From Syntrophus sp. (in: bacteria) (lineage in GTDB: Bacteria > Desulfobacterota > Syntrophorhabdia > Syntrophorhabdales > Syntrophorhabdaceae), in assembly GCA_013824645.1 (NCBI GenBank), contig PNOF01000024.1, forward strand, positions 1 to 33,111: DNA of 33,111 bases. The letters run 5' to 3'. The notes under the pieces were generated by a model, which did no database searches, had not been told where the DNA came from, and worked only from the letters and a program-made list of their open reading frames with translations. The translations under genes and the position numbers were made by a program. Every line of letters begins with the position of its first letter. The first letter of the stretch is position 1. Positions 25,006-33,111 of this stretch are shown here, piece after piece.

Positions 25006-27612
25006 ATGATTGTTAATCTTATAAAAAAAATAGTCGGTACAAAAAATGAGCGGGAGCTCAAGCGCATCCAGCCCATTGTCGAAACCACGGCAAGCTTCGA
25101 AGAAGAAATGAAGGGGCTCACCGATGATGGTCTCCGGGCAAAGACCGCCTATTTTAAAGAAAGGCTCGCCCAGGGGGAAGACCTCGACGCTCTCCTTCCC
25201 GAGGCATTTGCCACGGTACGCGAAGCGGCATGGCGCACACTCGGCATGCGCCATTTCGACGCGCAGGTCATCGGCGGCGTTATCCTCCATGAAGGCACAA
25301 TCGCAGAAATGTCAACCGGTGAAGGTAAAACCCTCGTTGCCACATTGCCGGTCTACTTAAACTCCCTCACCGGTCTCGGAGTACACGTAGTAACCGTCAA
25401 TGATTATCTGGCAAAACGTGACTCCGAATGGATGGGACCTGTCTATAGATTTCTGGGTCTTTCCGTAGGGACCATCGTGAACGATATGGACAACGAGGAA
25501 CGGAAAAAGGCCTACGCCTCTGATGTGACCTACGGGACCAACAATGAATTTGGCTTTGACTATCTGCGCGACAATATGCACTACTCACTGGAAGATTGCG
25601 TCCAGCGTGAATATAATTACGCCATAGTCGACGAAGTAGATAGCATTCTCGTCGATGAGGCACGGACACCGCTTATTATCTCCGGCCCTGCCGAAGAATC
25701 AACAGATAAATATTACAAGATCAACAAGCTCATCTACCAGCTCAAGCGGGACGTTGATTTCATCGTCGACGAAAAGGCACGAAGCGCCTATCTGACCGAA
25801 GAAGGCGTCGCCAAGATGGAGAAGCTCCTCAGCATAGAAAATCTCTATGATCCCAACTACGTCGATGTACTCCATCACATCAATCAGGCATTGAAAGCAC
25901 ACCACCTCTTCGCGAAAGACGTTGATTATATCGTCAAGGACGGACAGGTCATCATTGTCGATGAATTCACCGGGCGGCTCATGTCGGGCAGACGTTACAG
26001 TGAAGGGCTTCACCAGGCCCTTGAAGCAAAGGAAAATGTAAAAATAGAACGGGAGAATCAGACCCTTGCCACGGTCACCTTTCAGAATTATTTCAGGATG
26101 TATAAAAAACTTGCCGGCATGACAGGCACAGCAGATACCGAAGCTGTGGAATTTAAAAAGATCTACAACCTTGATGTAAACGTTATCCCCACGAACAGGC
26201 CCCTTATCCGCACAAATTACCCCGACGTGGTCTACAGAACAGAAAAGGAGAAATTCAAGGCCTCTGTCAACGAAATCGTGGAGCTCTACAATGCGGGAAG
26301 ACCCGTCCTTGTGGGAACTCTTTCTATCGACAAGTCGGAGCGGGTTTCGGAGATGTTAAAACGCCGCGGGGTACCTCACCATATACTGAACGCAAAGAAC
26401 CACGAGCGTGAAGCAGAGGTTGTGGCCCAGGCCGGCAGATCCAAAGCTATAACGATCTCAACCAATATGGCCGGTCGTGGCACCGATATCCTTCTTGGCG
26501 GTAATCCGGAATTTCTGGCCCTTTCCATGTGTAAGGGGCAGAAAGGGAGCGAAGAATACCATACCGCTCTCATAGAAGCACGAAAGATCTGTGAGAAAGA
26601 CAAAGCACTGGTCATCAACCTCGGCGGGTTACATATTCTCGGCACAGAACGACACGAATCGAGAAGAATTGACAACCAGCTTCGCGGACGTGCCGGAAGA
26701 CAGGGCGACCCCGGTTCCTCAAGGTTCTACGTTTCTCTCGAAGATGAAATTATGAGGATTCATGGTTCCGACAGGATTGCCCCAATGCTGGCAAAACTGG
26801 GTATGACGGAAGATATGTCCATCGAACACCCCTTTATTTCGAAAGCAATTGAGAACGCCCAGACAAAGGTCGAAGGCCATAACTTTGAAATACGTAAATA
26901 TCTCCTCGAATATGATAACGTCATGAACAAGCAGAGGGAAACCATTTACGGTATGAGACGGGAAGTCATGAGAGACGGCGACGCAAAGGAAAGGGTCCTC
27001 GACATGATTGAGGAAGTATGCGAAGACCTCGTCTTTGAGTATGCCCCGGAAAAGGTATACCCCGAAGAGTGGGACCTTTCATCCCTTAAAAATAAGCTCT
27101 ATGAAACTTTTTTTATCCACTTTGACTTTAGCGCCCTCAACATAAAAGAGATGACACGGGAAGGGTTCCTCGATACGGTCCTGCAAAAGGTAACAAGCTT
27201 TTATGAGAACAAGGAAAAGGAGTTTGGCGAGGGTGAGCTTCGCTCCATCGAACGTTTCATTGTCCTCAATTCCATCGACACCTTCTGGAAAGAACACCTT
27301 CTCGCTCTCGATCATTTAAAGGAAGGCATCGGGCTTCGGGGATACGCACAGAAGGACCCTCTGCGAGAATACCAGAGGGAGAGCTTCGATCTCTTTCTCG
27401 ACATGCTCGACCGCGTAAAATACGATACCATACGGAAACTCTTTGCCGTACAGCCCGCGAAAGAACAGATTGAGTACCACGAACCGGTGATGGTCTTTAA
27501 TCGGGGAGACGGCAGTATATCGGAATCACACGATAAAAAGGATAAGATCGGCAGGAACGACCCCTGCCCCTGCGGAAGCGGCAAAAAATACAAGAAATGC
27601 TGCGGGAAATGA
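25006..27612 (+). CDS. secA: Preprotein translocase motor SecA
   Basis: An 868-residue SecA. NBD1 has [14 protein letters not shown] near residue 102 and the [16 protein letters not shown] Walker B region near 209; NBD2 has [18 protein letters not shown] and [30 protein letters not shown]; helical scaffold and wing domains follow; the C-terminal [20 protein letters not shown] is the zinc-binding SecB/lipid site. It drives post-translational export through SecYEG with ATP. The ATG at 25006 has no clear ribosome-binding site, but the sequence [20 protein letters not shown] is the usual start. Confidence 0.98.
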   Translation: MIVNLIKKIVGTKNERELKRIQPIVETTASFEEEMKGLTDDGLRAKTAYFKERLAQGEDLDALLPEAFATVREAAWRTLGMRHFDAQVIGGVILHEGTIAEMSTGEGKTLVATLPVYLNSLTGLGVHVVTVNDYLAKRDSEWMGPVYRFLGLSVGTIVNDMDNEERKKAYASDVTYGTNNEFGFDYLRDNMHYSLEDCVQREYNYAIVDEVDSILVDEARTPLIISGPAEESTDKYYKINKLIYQLKRDVDFIVDEKARSAYLTEEGVAKMEKLLSIENLYDPNYVDVLHHINQALKAHHLFAKDVDYIVKDGQVIIVDEFTGRLMSGRRYSEGLHQALEAKENVKIERENQTLATVTFQNYFRMYKKLAGMTGTADTEAVEFKKIYNLDVNVIPTNRPLIRTNYPDVVYRTEKEKFKASVNEIVELYNAGRPVLVGTLSIDKSERVSEMLKRRGVPHHILNAKNHEREAEVVAQAGRSKAITISTNMAGRGTDILLGGNPEFLALSMCKGQKGSEEYHTALIEARKICEKDKALVINLGGLHILGTERHESRRIDNQLRGRAGRQGDPGSSRFYVSLEDEIMRIHGSDRIAPMLAKLGMTEDMSIEHPFISKAIENAQTKVEGHNFEIRKYLLEYDNVMNKQRETIYGMRREVMRDGDAKERVLDMIEEVCEDLVFEYAPEKVYPEEWDLSSLKNKLYETFFIHFDFSALNIKEMTREGFLDTVLQKVTSFYENKEKEFGEGELRSIERFIVLNSIDTFWKEHLLALDHLKEGIGLRGYAQKDPLREYQRESFDLFLDMLDRVKYDTIRKLFAVQPAKEQIEYHEPVMVFNRGDGSISESHDKKDKIGRNDPCPCGSGKKYKKCCGK

Positions 27613-27630
27613 CCGAGGGTAAAGGCCGAG

Positions 27631-27669
27631 GGACGATCATTCGTTGCGCTCATTAGGACGAGGGACGAG
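27631..27669 (+). repeat. GGACGA-type repeat, copy 1
   Basis: GGACGATCAT, a variable middle, then ATTAGGACGAGGGACGA, lying just behind secA. Copy 2 is in direct orientation at 27730-27768 and copy 3 is inverted at 28222-28265. Confidence 0.6.
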
Positions 27670-27724
27670 TAAAAGAATCGGGCAATAAAAGGCCAAGGGA
27701 CGAAAAAAACATAGAAGAGCAAAG

Positions 27725-28183
27725 ATGAAGGACGATCGCTTCGCTAAGACGATGGACGAAGGACGAGTAGAAATAGAAAGACAAAAACAAAAACCAAAAA
27801 ATAGAGTACAGGCAATACATAGCGTGGGAGATTTAGAGGTTTACGCATTAGCATTTGAAACTGCCATGAACATTTTTGAAACTTCAAAAACTTTTCCAAA
27901 AGAAGAAAAATATTCTCTCACTGACCAAATACGCAGGGCATCAAGATCAGTCTGCGCAAACCTTGCGGAAGGATGGAGAAAGAGAAGATATAAGGCAGTA
28001 TTTATCAACAAATTACTTGATTCGGCTCAGGAAGCCGCTGAAACACAGACCTGGCTTCAATTTGCACTTCAATGCAAATATATTAATAAGGAATTATTTG
28101 AAGAATTAAACGAGAAATACGAACATATCTTCGCAATGCTGAATAATATGGAAAAGAAGGCCGATAGTTTCTGTAAATCCTGA
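27725..28183 (+). CDS. Four-helix-bundle protein (23S rRNA intervening-sequence type)
   Basis: A 152-residue protein whose core from about residue 33 fits the four-helix-bundle/IVP family (TIGR02436-like): DLEVYALAFETAMNIF, FPKEEKYSLTDQIRRASRSV, NLAEGW, then two further helices. Family members occur in 23S rRNA intervening sequences and as free-standing, often repeat-flanked genes; biochemical role unknown. The first 30 or so residues are encoded within the GGACGA repeat and are probably not part of the fold; the start at 27725 is uncertain and an ATG at 27752 is an alternative. The gene sits between secA and argJ, flanked by inverted repeat copies. Confidence 0.8.
   Translation: MKDDRFAKTMDEGRVEIERQKQKPKNRVQAIHSVGDLEVYALAFETAMNIFETSKTFPKEEKYSLTDQIRRASRSVCANLAEGWRKRRYKAVFINKLLDSAQEAAETQTWLQFALQCKYINKELFEELNEKYEHIFAMLNNMEKKADSFCKS
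27730..27768 (+). repeat. GGACGA-type repeat, copy 2
   Basis: GGACGATC, shorter variable middle, GATGGACGAAGGACGAG. It overlaps the first codons of the four-helix-bundle gene and resembles copy 1 in the same orientation. Confidence 0.55.
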
Positions 28184-28221
28184 CTCTCTTCTTCGTCCCA
28201 GTTCCGTAGCATACGGGACGG

Positions 28222-28265
28222 TCGTCCTTCGTCCTAATCCCGTTTGTAAAGCGGGATGATCGTCC
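28222..28265 (-). repeat. GGACGA-type repeat, copy 3 (inverted)
   Basis: Read on the minus strand: GGACGATCAT, a hairpin-forming middle (CCCG...CGGG), then ATTAGGACGAAGGACGA. It closes the four-helix-bundle unit and stops 23 bp before the argJ ATG. A second small hairpin (CCGTA-GCA-TACGG) lies just outside it. Confidence 0.6.
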
Positions 28266-28288
28266 ATCGGTTACTAAGGAGGTTCACC

Positions 28289-29437
28289 ATGATCAAAGGA
28301 ATGGAATTCTCAGGCATCGCGTCAGGCATCAAACCGTCAGGGCTTGATCTGGGACTTGTATTCTTCCGGGAAGAAACGAATGTCCTCGCGCTCTATACGA
28401 GCAACAAAGTAAAGGCCGCCCACATCCTCTACGATAAAAAGCTGGACCGCAAACCTGTTCGGGCAATCCTCGTCAACAGCGGCAACGCCAATGCATGCAC
28501 AGGCAAAGAAGGCGTCAACGACATCAAAAATATCGGGGAACACCTTTCGAAGCTTCTCAAGATCAACCCCGATGAAATACTCTTTGCCTCAACGGGCGTC
28601 ATCGGTGTCAGAATCCCTGTCGATACTATCAAAGGGGCTTTATCCGCTTCCGTGAAAAATCTCAAGGAAACCCATGTAGAAAATTTCGCGAAAGCCATTA
28701 TGACCACCGATACCAGTCAGAAACTCATTAAAGAAACCTTCAAAGGGGAAAAAACTTATACCGTTATCGGAGCCGCAAAGGGTTCCGGCATGATAAATCC
28801 CAACTTCGCAACGATGCTCGCCTTCGTGTTTACCGATTATCCTGTCTCTCCCGATACAATCAGAAGAACATTCCGGCAGGCCGCCCAGGAGAGCTTTGAA
28901 AAGATTACCGTTGACGGTGAATGCAGCACCAACGACACGGTCATGCTCTTTACAAAAAAAGGAAACGAAGACCTGTCCGGGCTTGAAGGCTTTAAGAAGA
29001 CGCTCTCCTCTGTCATGAAAGGGCTTGCCATGATGGTCGTTCGTGACGGTGAAGGGGCCACAAAGATCGCTCACATCATTGTCGAAGGCGCAAAGAAAAA
29101 GGACATCGCGGAGAAGATCGCCCGGAGGATCTCCATTTCTCCGCTCACAAAGACGGCTTTTTTCGGTAACGATCCAAACTGGGGGCGTATCATCTGCGCC
29201 GCAGGCGATGCGGGCGTGCCTGTAGACCAGTCAAAGGTGGACATTACGCTTCAGGGCGAACAAATCGTAAAGAATGGTCTTGAAGTCCCTTTTGACGAGA
29301 AGAAGCTGAAAAAGCTGATGGATACGAAAGAGATCAGCGTCATAGTCAATCTCAACAATGGCAAGGCTTCCTTTGATATTTATACTACTGATCTGACGTA
29401 TGATTATATCAAAATTAATGCTTCCTACAGGTCATAG
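28289..29437 (+). CDS. argJ: Bifunctional ornithine acetyltransferase/N-acetylglutamate synthase
   Basis: A 382-residue ArgJ. SGIKPSGLDLGL opens it; VNSGNANACTG and AASTGVIG-like FASTGVIG follow; the autocleavage region KGSGMINPNFATMLAF near residue 172-187 holds the Thr that becomes the beta-subunit nucleophile; the end INASYRS matches the family. It moves acetyl from N-acetylornithine to glutamate, closing the cyclic arginine pathway; whether it also uses acetyl-CoA cannot be told. AAGGAGGT seven to eight bases before the ATG at 28289 overrides an upstream in-frame start at 28256. Confidence 0.96.
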   Translation: MIKGMEFSGIASGIKPSGLDLGLVFFREETNVLALYTSNKVKAAHILYDKKLDRKPVRAILVNSGNANACTGKEGVNDIKNIGEHLSKLLKINPDEILFASTGVIGVRIPVDTIKGALSASVKNLKETHVENFAKAIMTTDTSQKLIKETFKGEKTYTVIGAAKGSGMINPNFATMLAFVFTDYPVSPDTIRRTFRQAAQESFEKITVDGECSTNDTVMLFTKKGNEDLSGLEGFKKTLSSVMKGLAMMVVRDGEGATKIAHIIVEGAKKKDIAEKIARRISISPLTKTAFFGNDPNWGRIICAAGDAGVPVDQSKVDITLQGEQIVKNGLEVPFDEKKLKKLMDTKEISVIVNLNNGKASFDIYTTDLTYDYIKINASYRS

Positions 29438-29446
29438 GAAGCATTA
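29416..29446 (+). terminator. Hairpin over the argJ stop codon
   Basis: A perfect 12-bp inverted repeat (TAATGCTTCCTA, 7-nt loop, TAGGAAGCATTA) contains the end of argJ. No T-run follows, so it may terminate weakly or protect the mRNA 3' end rather than act as a classical terminator. Confidence 0.45.
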
Positions 29447-29580
29447 TCCATGAAGAAGGCCTCGCGTACCAGCGTTTCCGCTGCCTGCTTCACCTGCCAG
29501 TCAACAACATTTTTGTCTTTTTCCAAAACATTGAGGAACTCGGTGTTCTACGCTGTCCCTTTCAAGCTTGGAGGAACCAA

Positions 29581-30714
29581 TTGAAACGGGACTTTGCAAT
29601 AGACTACCTGCGGGGCGGTGTAACTATATTGGTAGTTGCGCATCACGCTGCACTGGCATACAACACTTTCAGTTATTACAACCCGGGGCATTACATGAAA
29701 TCCACCGCGCCGGTCGTCGATGCAGCCCGCTGGATGCCGCTCGATTCGTTTGTAGGTTGGAATGATATGTTTTTTATGGCCCTCATGTTCCTCATATCGG
29801 GGCTATTCGTGACACCGTCTATTGAGCGGAAGGGGGTTGGTCACTTCCTGGTTGACCGGATAAAACGCCTTGGCATTCCCTTCGTTATTGCCGTCACGGT
29901 GCTCAGTCCGCTGGCGTACTACCCATCATGGCTCTCAAGTTACGCTATCAGCCAAGGTAACTTTTTGCGTGATTTCTTCACCAACGACAACTGGTCGGGA
30001 GGGCCTGCCTGGTTCCTCTGGGTTTTACTTGCCTTCTGTGGTATTGTCGCTGTCGCCTATCAATTGATTCCGAGTCTCATGAAGAAATTGTCCTTGTCTG
30101 CTGTATCGGCTCGGAGTCTGGTTATTGTGTTTCTTGCGGTAAGCTTGCTAACAACCGTTCCCCTGCGCCTCTTCATTTTGCCCACTACCTGGTCCAGTTT
30201 AGGGGGACCGCTCGCTTTTCAGACCTGGAAACTCTTGTTGTATTTTGCCTGGTTCCTGCTGGGCGTCGCGCTTGGAGCTGCAAACCCGGGAGTTACATTA
30301 TCACGTGAAAATCTGAGACCGTGGCCGCTTTGGCTTGTCTTGGGAGGTTTAACCTATGGGGCACACGGTCTGCTGGAATTGATGGGGGAATCTTTTTCGA
30401 ACATGCCAAAATGGGTGATGCAAGTGATTCTGGCGACAGTCTATTCTTTCTGTTGCACCTTCACCAGCCTTGCCGCATTGGGTCTGGTCCGTTCTCTCTT
30501 GCGAACTGCCCGGCCCCTGGTGGACGACTTCACGGAGAACGCGTATGGCGTCTATATCTTCCACTACGGTTTTGTGACTTGGATTCAATTTTACCTACTC
30601 ACGAAGCCATTGCCGGCTGCTCTCAAATTCCTGCTCACCTTCTCCGTTGCCTTAACGGCGAGCTGGCTCCTGACGGCCTTATTACGCAAGACGGTGGCAA
30701 GTAAAGTTCTTTGA
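29581..30714 (+). CDS. Acyltransferase-3 family membrane protein (OpgC-like)
   Basis: A 377-residue polytopic protein with about ten hydrophobic segments. The opening IDYLRGGVTILVVAHHAALAY has the family catalytic-type histidine, followed by RIKRLGIPFVIAV and GPAWFLWVLLAF, all typical of acyltransferase 3/glucan-biosynthesis OpgC-like proteins, which O-acylate extracytoplasmic sugars at the membrane. The substrate is unknown; LPS or glucans are possible. The start is TTG at 29581 with GGAGG 6 nt upstream. It stands alone, with a 140-bp spacer after argJ and a 400-bp gene-free region behind it. Confidence 0.85.
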   Translation: MKRDFAIDYLRGGVTILVVAHHAALAYNTFSYYNPGHYMKSTAPVVDAARWMPLDSFVGWNDMFFMALMFLISGLFVTPSIERKGVGHFLVDRIKRLGIPFVIAVTVLSPLAYYPSWLSSYAISQGNFLRDFFTNDNWSGGPAWFLWVLLAFCGIVAVAYQLIPSLMKKLSLSAVSARSLVIVFLAVSLLTTVPLRLFILPTTWSSLGGPLAFQTWKLLLYFAWFLLGVALGAANPGVTLSRENLRPWPLWLVLGGLTYGAHGLLELMGESFSNMPKWVMQVILATVYSFCCTFTSLAALGLVRSLLRTARPLVDDFTENAYGVYIFHYGFVTWIQFYLLTKPLPAALKFLLTFSVALTASWLLTALLRKTVASKVL

Positions 30715-31115
30715 TGGGCAGGAATCGAGGGTGTTGATGGCATGTTAATATTAATGAAGGGTAGCTGATAGAATTGATTTAGAGAAATCGTCTAACATGG
30801 CCACATCAAGCACGGGAAAGAGAGAGCATCATGGATTATCAGCAAATGACATCGCCATAAGGCATCACATGCTGTTATGAATGCGCCGACTTTCTATGTG
30901 ACCATCTTCACCCATATGCGGATCAGGCATCTGTCAGACCGCACAACACCAAGCTTTTCAATCTATGCTTAATAAAAAAAATGGGGATTGATCAGTGGGC
31001 TAAAGACAAGGCCTTGAAGTCAAGCAAACCTATTTCAACGGCATGCCCAAAGTGCATGTCGCAGACGAGAAAAAATAGTTATCTCAATAGCAGCCCTGAC
31101 GCTTTCCTCACAAGC
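30715..31115. other. Gene-free stretch, nothing recognised
   Basis: No supported gene, RNA or repeat was found between the acyltransferase and the convergent thioesterase. Short open stretches on the plus strand (for example 30877-30972 and 30981-31238) show no known family. Confidence 0.4.
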
Positions 31116-31547
31116 TTACTTCCATTTTTCCAGCGTTTTAAGAAAAATCTCCGGGACCGGGGCAATTTTTCTGATGCTGTAGTTGAATGTGATCATTCCT
31201 GTTTCTGCCAGAGCAACAAGAACCTCTTCCTTTTTTAGCCGGTGGAATATGCGGAAGCCGGTGCGGCTGAATTCACCGATATGGGTATCGATAACAATTT
31301 CATCAAGCATGAAGGCTTCGGCCTTAAAGTTTACTGCAAGGTCTGACATTATGACGCCTGTCTCTCCGTCGCCGAGTTGCCCTTCGCTCATTCCCATAGA
31401 ATAGAGCATGTTGACCCGTGCGGTGCCCAAAAGAGAGACCAGGGAATCGTTGCCCATATGCCCGCCGTAATTGATGTCCCGTGGCTGCAATCTTGCCGTA
31501 AAATGAAACTCATATGATTCCTGTTCAATCAACTTTATCCGTGGCAT
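31116..31547 (-). CDS. Hotdog-fold acyl-CoA thioesterase family protein
   Basis: A 143-residue 4HBT-type protein. It has the typical RDINYGGHMGNDSLVSLLGTAR segment (helix entry with Asp/Asn and His), then MSDLAVNFKAEAFMLDEIVIDTHI and a final FNYSIRKIAPVPE, all fitting YbgC/FadM-like thioesterases that hydrolyse acyl-CoA or acyl carrier protein thioesters in the cytosol. GAGG six bases before the ATG at 31547 is preferred over an in-frame ATG at 31580. Substrate unknown. Confidence 0.8.
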   Translation of the reverse strand: MPRIKLIEQESYEFHFTARLQPRDINYGGHMGNDSLVSLLGTARVNMLYSMGMSEGQLGDGETGVIMSDLAVNFKAEAFMLDEIVIDTHIGEFSRTGFRIFHRLKKEEVLVALAETGMITFNYSIRKIAPVPEIFLKTLEKWK

Positions 31548-31645
31548 TTCTGACCTCTTTATTATCCGGCTTTCTTTCAAGCCAGTATTTTATCTCTTGT
31601 CTACCATTTCACGACTGAAGGTGTCAAATATTTGTATGAGGACTT

Positions 31646-31771
31646 ATTCCATTTCTAAATCAAGGATGATATTGAGGCGGCAAGGAGGAGGAAACCGGAG
31701 CGTACAATATGTACGTGAGGATTTACGACGACGCTGCCAACAAAGATAGCGCCTTGATTTATAAATGGAAT
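31646..31771. repeat. 126-bp foldback element, MITE-like
   Basis: Terminal inverted repeats of 20 bp (31646-31665 and 31752-31771, one mismatch) enclose a GA-rich left half and a more mixed right half, with the palindrome CGTACAATATGTACG (31701-31715) exactly at the centre. No coding potential. I recall similar sequence in other deltaproteobacteria but cannot name the family. Confidence 0.6.
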
Positions 31772-31787
31772 TACACGAAGATTTTCC

Positions 31788-31809
31788 CTACAGCACACTA
31801 CGGGGAATG
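31788..31809 (+). repeat. Partial CAGCA...TACGGGGAAT repeat
   Basis: ACAGCACACTACGGGGAATG resembles the right part of the hairpin repeats at 32981 and 33075 (CAGCAAGCTACGGGGAATC), but the CCCCG arm is lost. It lies between the foldback element and the kdsB stop. Confidence 0.4.
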
Positions 31810-31816
31810 ATTGCGT

Positions 31817-32542
31817 TTACGACAATTTGGTGAACAGGCCCTGTGCCCGCTCCAGATCGGCTTCAGTATCAATGCCGAAACCATCGTACTGAGTCGTGAG
31901 GACCTTGATCTTATACCCGTTTTCAAGGACACGGAGCTGTTCCAGAGACTCTGTCTCTTCGAGGCGGCTCTTGCCGAGAAGAACAAATTGTTCGAGAAAT
32001 GACCTTTCAAAACCATAAATGCCGATGTGTTTATAGAGAGGCGCCCTCCTCTGCCCCCGCATAAAGGGGATAGGAGACCGCGAAAAATAGAGGGCAAAAC
32101 CGTCCTTATCAAAAACAACTTTTACCGTATTCGGATCAACGTATTCGTTGTCATCCTTGAGAGGGCTGCACAGTGTTGCCATGTTAAGATTATCCTTTTC
32201 AATGGCCGAAAAGAGCGTATCGACCATATCTGCCCTGATAAAAGGTTCGTCTCCCTGGAGGTTAACGATGATATCCCCCTCCTGCCCCTCTATTGCCTCA
32301 TAAACCCTGTCGGTTCCGCTTTTACATGCCGGGCTGGTCATAACAGCTTCAGCGCCGAATAGCCGGGCGGCTTCAAGTATTCTTTCATCGTCAGTAGCAA
32401 TAATAATCCTGTCCTTTAACCGGGATTCAGAAGCCCTCTCGTAAACCCACTGAATGAGAGGTTTTCCGTGTATTTTAAGAAGAGGCTTGGCAGGCAGTCT
32501 TGTTGACGCGTATCGGGCCGGTATGACAATAATTTTTTTCAT
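31817..32542 (-). CDS. kdsB: CMP-KDO synthetase
   Basis: A 241-residue 3-deoxy-manno-octulosonate cytidylyltransferase. The N-terminal IPARYASTRLPAKPLL nucleotide-binding loop, NLQGDEPFI near residue 96, FSRSPIPF near 155 and KHIGIYGF near 172 are all in family order. It activates KDO with CTP for lipid A-core synthesis in the cytosol, confirming an LPS-bearing cell. The ATG at 32542 has no strong ribosome-binding site. It stands alone with a 570-bp gene-free region upstream. Confidence 0.96.
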   Translation of the reverse strand: MKKIIVIPARYASTRLPAKPLLKIHGKPLIQWVYERASESRLKDRIIIATDDERILEAARLFGAEAVMTSPACKSGTDRVYEAIEGQEGDIIVNLQGDEPFIRADMVDTLFSAIEKDNLNMATLCSPLKDDNEYVDPNTVKVVFDKDGFALYFSRSPIPFMRGQRRAPLYKHIGIYGFERSFLEQFVLLGKSRLEETESLEQLRVLENGYKIKVLTTQYDGFGIDTEADLERAQGLFTKLS

Positions 32543-32980
32543 TTCAGATTAGTCACTATCCTGTCGTCCATATTCTAAATATATTTTATTATTTAAACAA
32601 TGAAAAATAAATCGAAGTGCGGTTGTCCCTATCAAACCGAACATCTTTCTAACTTGTCTAACCCCTTTCTGTACTCCCTCGGTGATTTTATCTTTAGTCT
32701 TCCTCCCCTTGAAATACCGTCTTCATTTGCTGAGATATAAACAATAATCGTTTGTTTAAACAATAACTTGTGTGTGATTATCGTCATGCGGTATTTAATC
32801 ATCATTGGACAATAATATCCCCAATAATTATGGACATCAACAGAAAATATCAGGTCAGCAAGAATGGAGGTTGAAACAATAGAGCCGCGGGGAGAAAGCT
32901 GATCTGGGATCCGCCCTTCCCTCGGTTCCCCGTGTTCGACTTGCCAATAACTTTATTACCGTGATATATTTAATGAACCT
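32543..32980. other. Gene-free A/T-rich upstream region
   Basis: No gene seen. A perfect palindrome TTGTTTAAACAA lies at 32752-32763, and ACAATAA recurs at about 32741, 32760 and 32808. These could be regulator sites for kdsB or just A/T-rich chance. A definite promoter for kdsB was not identified. Confidence 0.35.
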
Positions 32981-33004
32981 CCCCGCAGCAAGCTACGGGG
33001 AATC
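32981..33004 (+). repeat. CCCCG...CGGGG hairpin repeat, copy 1
   Basis: CCCCGCAGCAAGCTACGGGG plus AATC. The stem CCCCG/CGGGG continues inward as AGC/GCT after one mismatch. An identical 24-base copy lies at 33075-33098. Confidence 0.75.
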
Positions 33005-33033
33005 AGAGGAATAAGGCCCTGTAATTGGCCCCC

Positions 33034-33062
33034 TCACCCTGCCTCTCCCGCGAGGGGCGAGG
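33034..33062 (+). repeat. C-rich/G-rich hairpin between the two repeats
   Basis: CCTCTCCCGCGAGGGGCGAGG forms a hairpin (CCTC with GAGG, CCC with GGG). Similar CCCTCACCCTGCC...GGGG sequences are common dispersed repeats in many bacterial genomes (from memory). Confidence 0.4.
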
Positions 33063-33074
33063 AAATATAGGCTA

Positions 33075-33098
33075 CCCCGCAGCAAGCTACGGGGAATC
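33075..33098 (+). repeat. CCCCG...CGGGG hairpin repeat, copy 2
   Basis: Identical over 24 bases to 32981-33004, 94 bp downstream in the same orientation. With the decayed copy at 31788 there are three in 1.3 kb. Confidence 0.75.
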
Positions 33099-33111
33099 GT
33101 TAGATTGAAAT

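Noticed and set aside
27613-28288. CRISPR-like array from the recurrent GGACGA words
   Set aside because: Only three degenerate copies, in mixed orientation, with a gene between them and no regular spacers.
32981-33098. Start of a CRISPR array (two identical 24-mers)
   Set aside because: The 70-bp interval contains its own hairpin repeat, is too long for a normal spacer, and a decayed copy lies 1.2 kb away; a REP-like repeat fits better.

Overview
The window looks like chromosomal sequence from a Gram-negative anaerobe, most plausibly a Desulfobacterota (deltaproteobacterial, Syntrophorhabdus/Geobacter-like) lineage. This rests on LPS genes (kdsB, an arn lipid A modification operon), an ilvB-ilvN-ilvC-psd-pssA gene order and a secA/argJ neighbourhood as I remember them from that group, and a HrcA-type CIRCE operator before groESL. 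The taxonomic call is inference; no rRNA or tRNA gene was seen.

Layout. 1-951: 3' part of a PEP carboxykinase-like gene cut by the window edge. 1430-3857: small unrelated genes (cupin, single-domain response regulator, secreted phospholipase-D-type nuclease, small membrane protein, unknown protein) plus an internally deleted DUF486-type gene. 3932-5762: a SagB-type flavoprotein overlapping a radical SAM gene. 5871-11112: a decayed dodecin, then a stress/repair block: DUF89 phosphatase-like gene with an apparently leaderless promoter inside a 31-bp palindrome, a DnaJ-family co-chaperone, an unknown protein, groES and groEL with promoter, CIRCE and terminator. 11164-11445: an intact dodecin with its own promoter. 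11477-16985 (minus strand): a five-gene arn operon, arnT-arnC-formyltransferase-decarboxylase-arnD, every junction overlapping by 4-8 bp, with ArnA split into two genes and no arnB. 17325-18748: CheX-like protein, a dead IS5-family transposase and a DUF465 protein. 18745-23608: branched-chain amino acid genes ilvB, ilvN, ilvC followed by phospholipid genes psd and pssA. 23559-24918: two HAD-family proteins. 25006-29437: secA, a four-helix-bundle gene wrapped in repeats, and argJ. 29581-32542: acyltransferase-3 membrane protein, hotdog thioesterase, a foldback element and kdsB. 32543-33111: no gene, but dispersed hairpin repeats.

The most unusual signal is a dispersed repeat made of three consecutive hairpins (7998-8065, about 8150-8218, 20553-20620). 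Hairpins keep pairing while their bases change, and two copies end exactly 17 nt before the start codon of the next gene, with the ribosome-binding site supplied just after the last hairpin. A second theme is gene decay in the gaps: three recognisable pseudogenes (DUF486, dodecin, IS5 transposase), each with lesions that can be read directly. A third is the number of short dispersed repeats that touch genes: one encodes the last residues of ArnD and another wraps the four-helix-bundle gene between secA and argJ.
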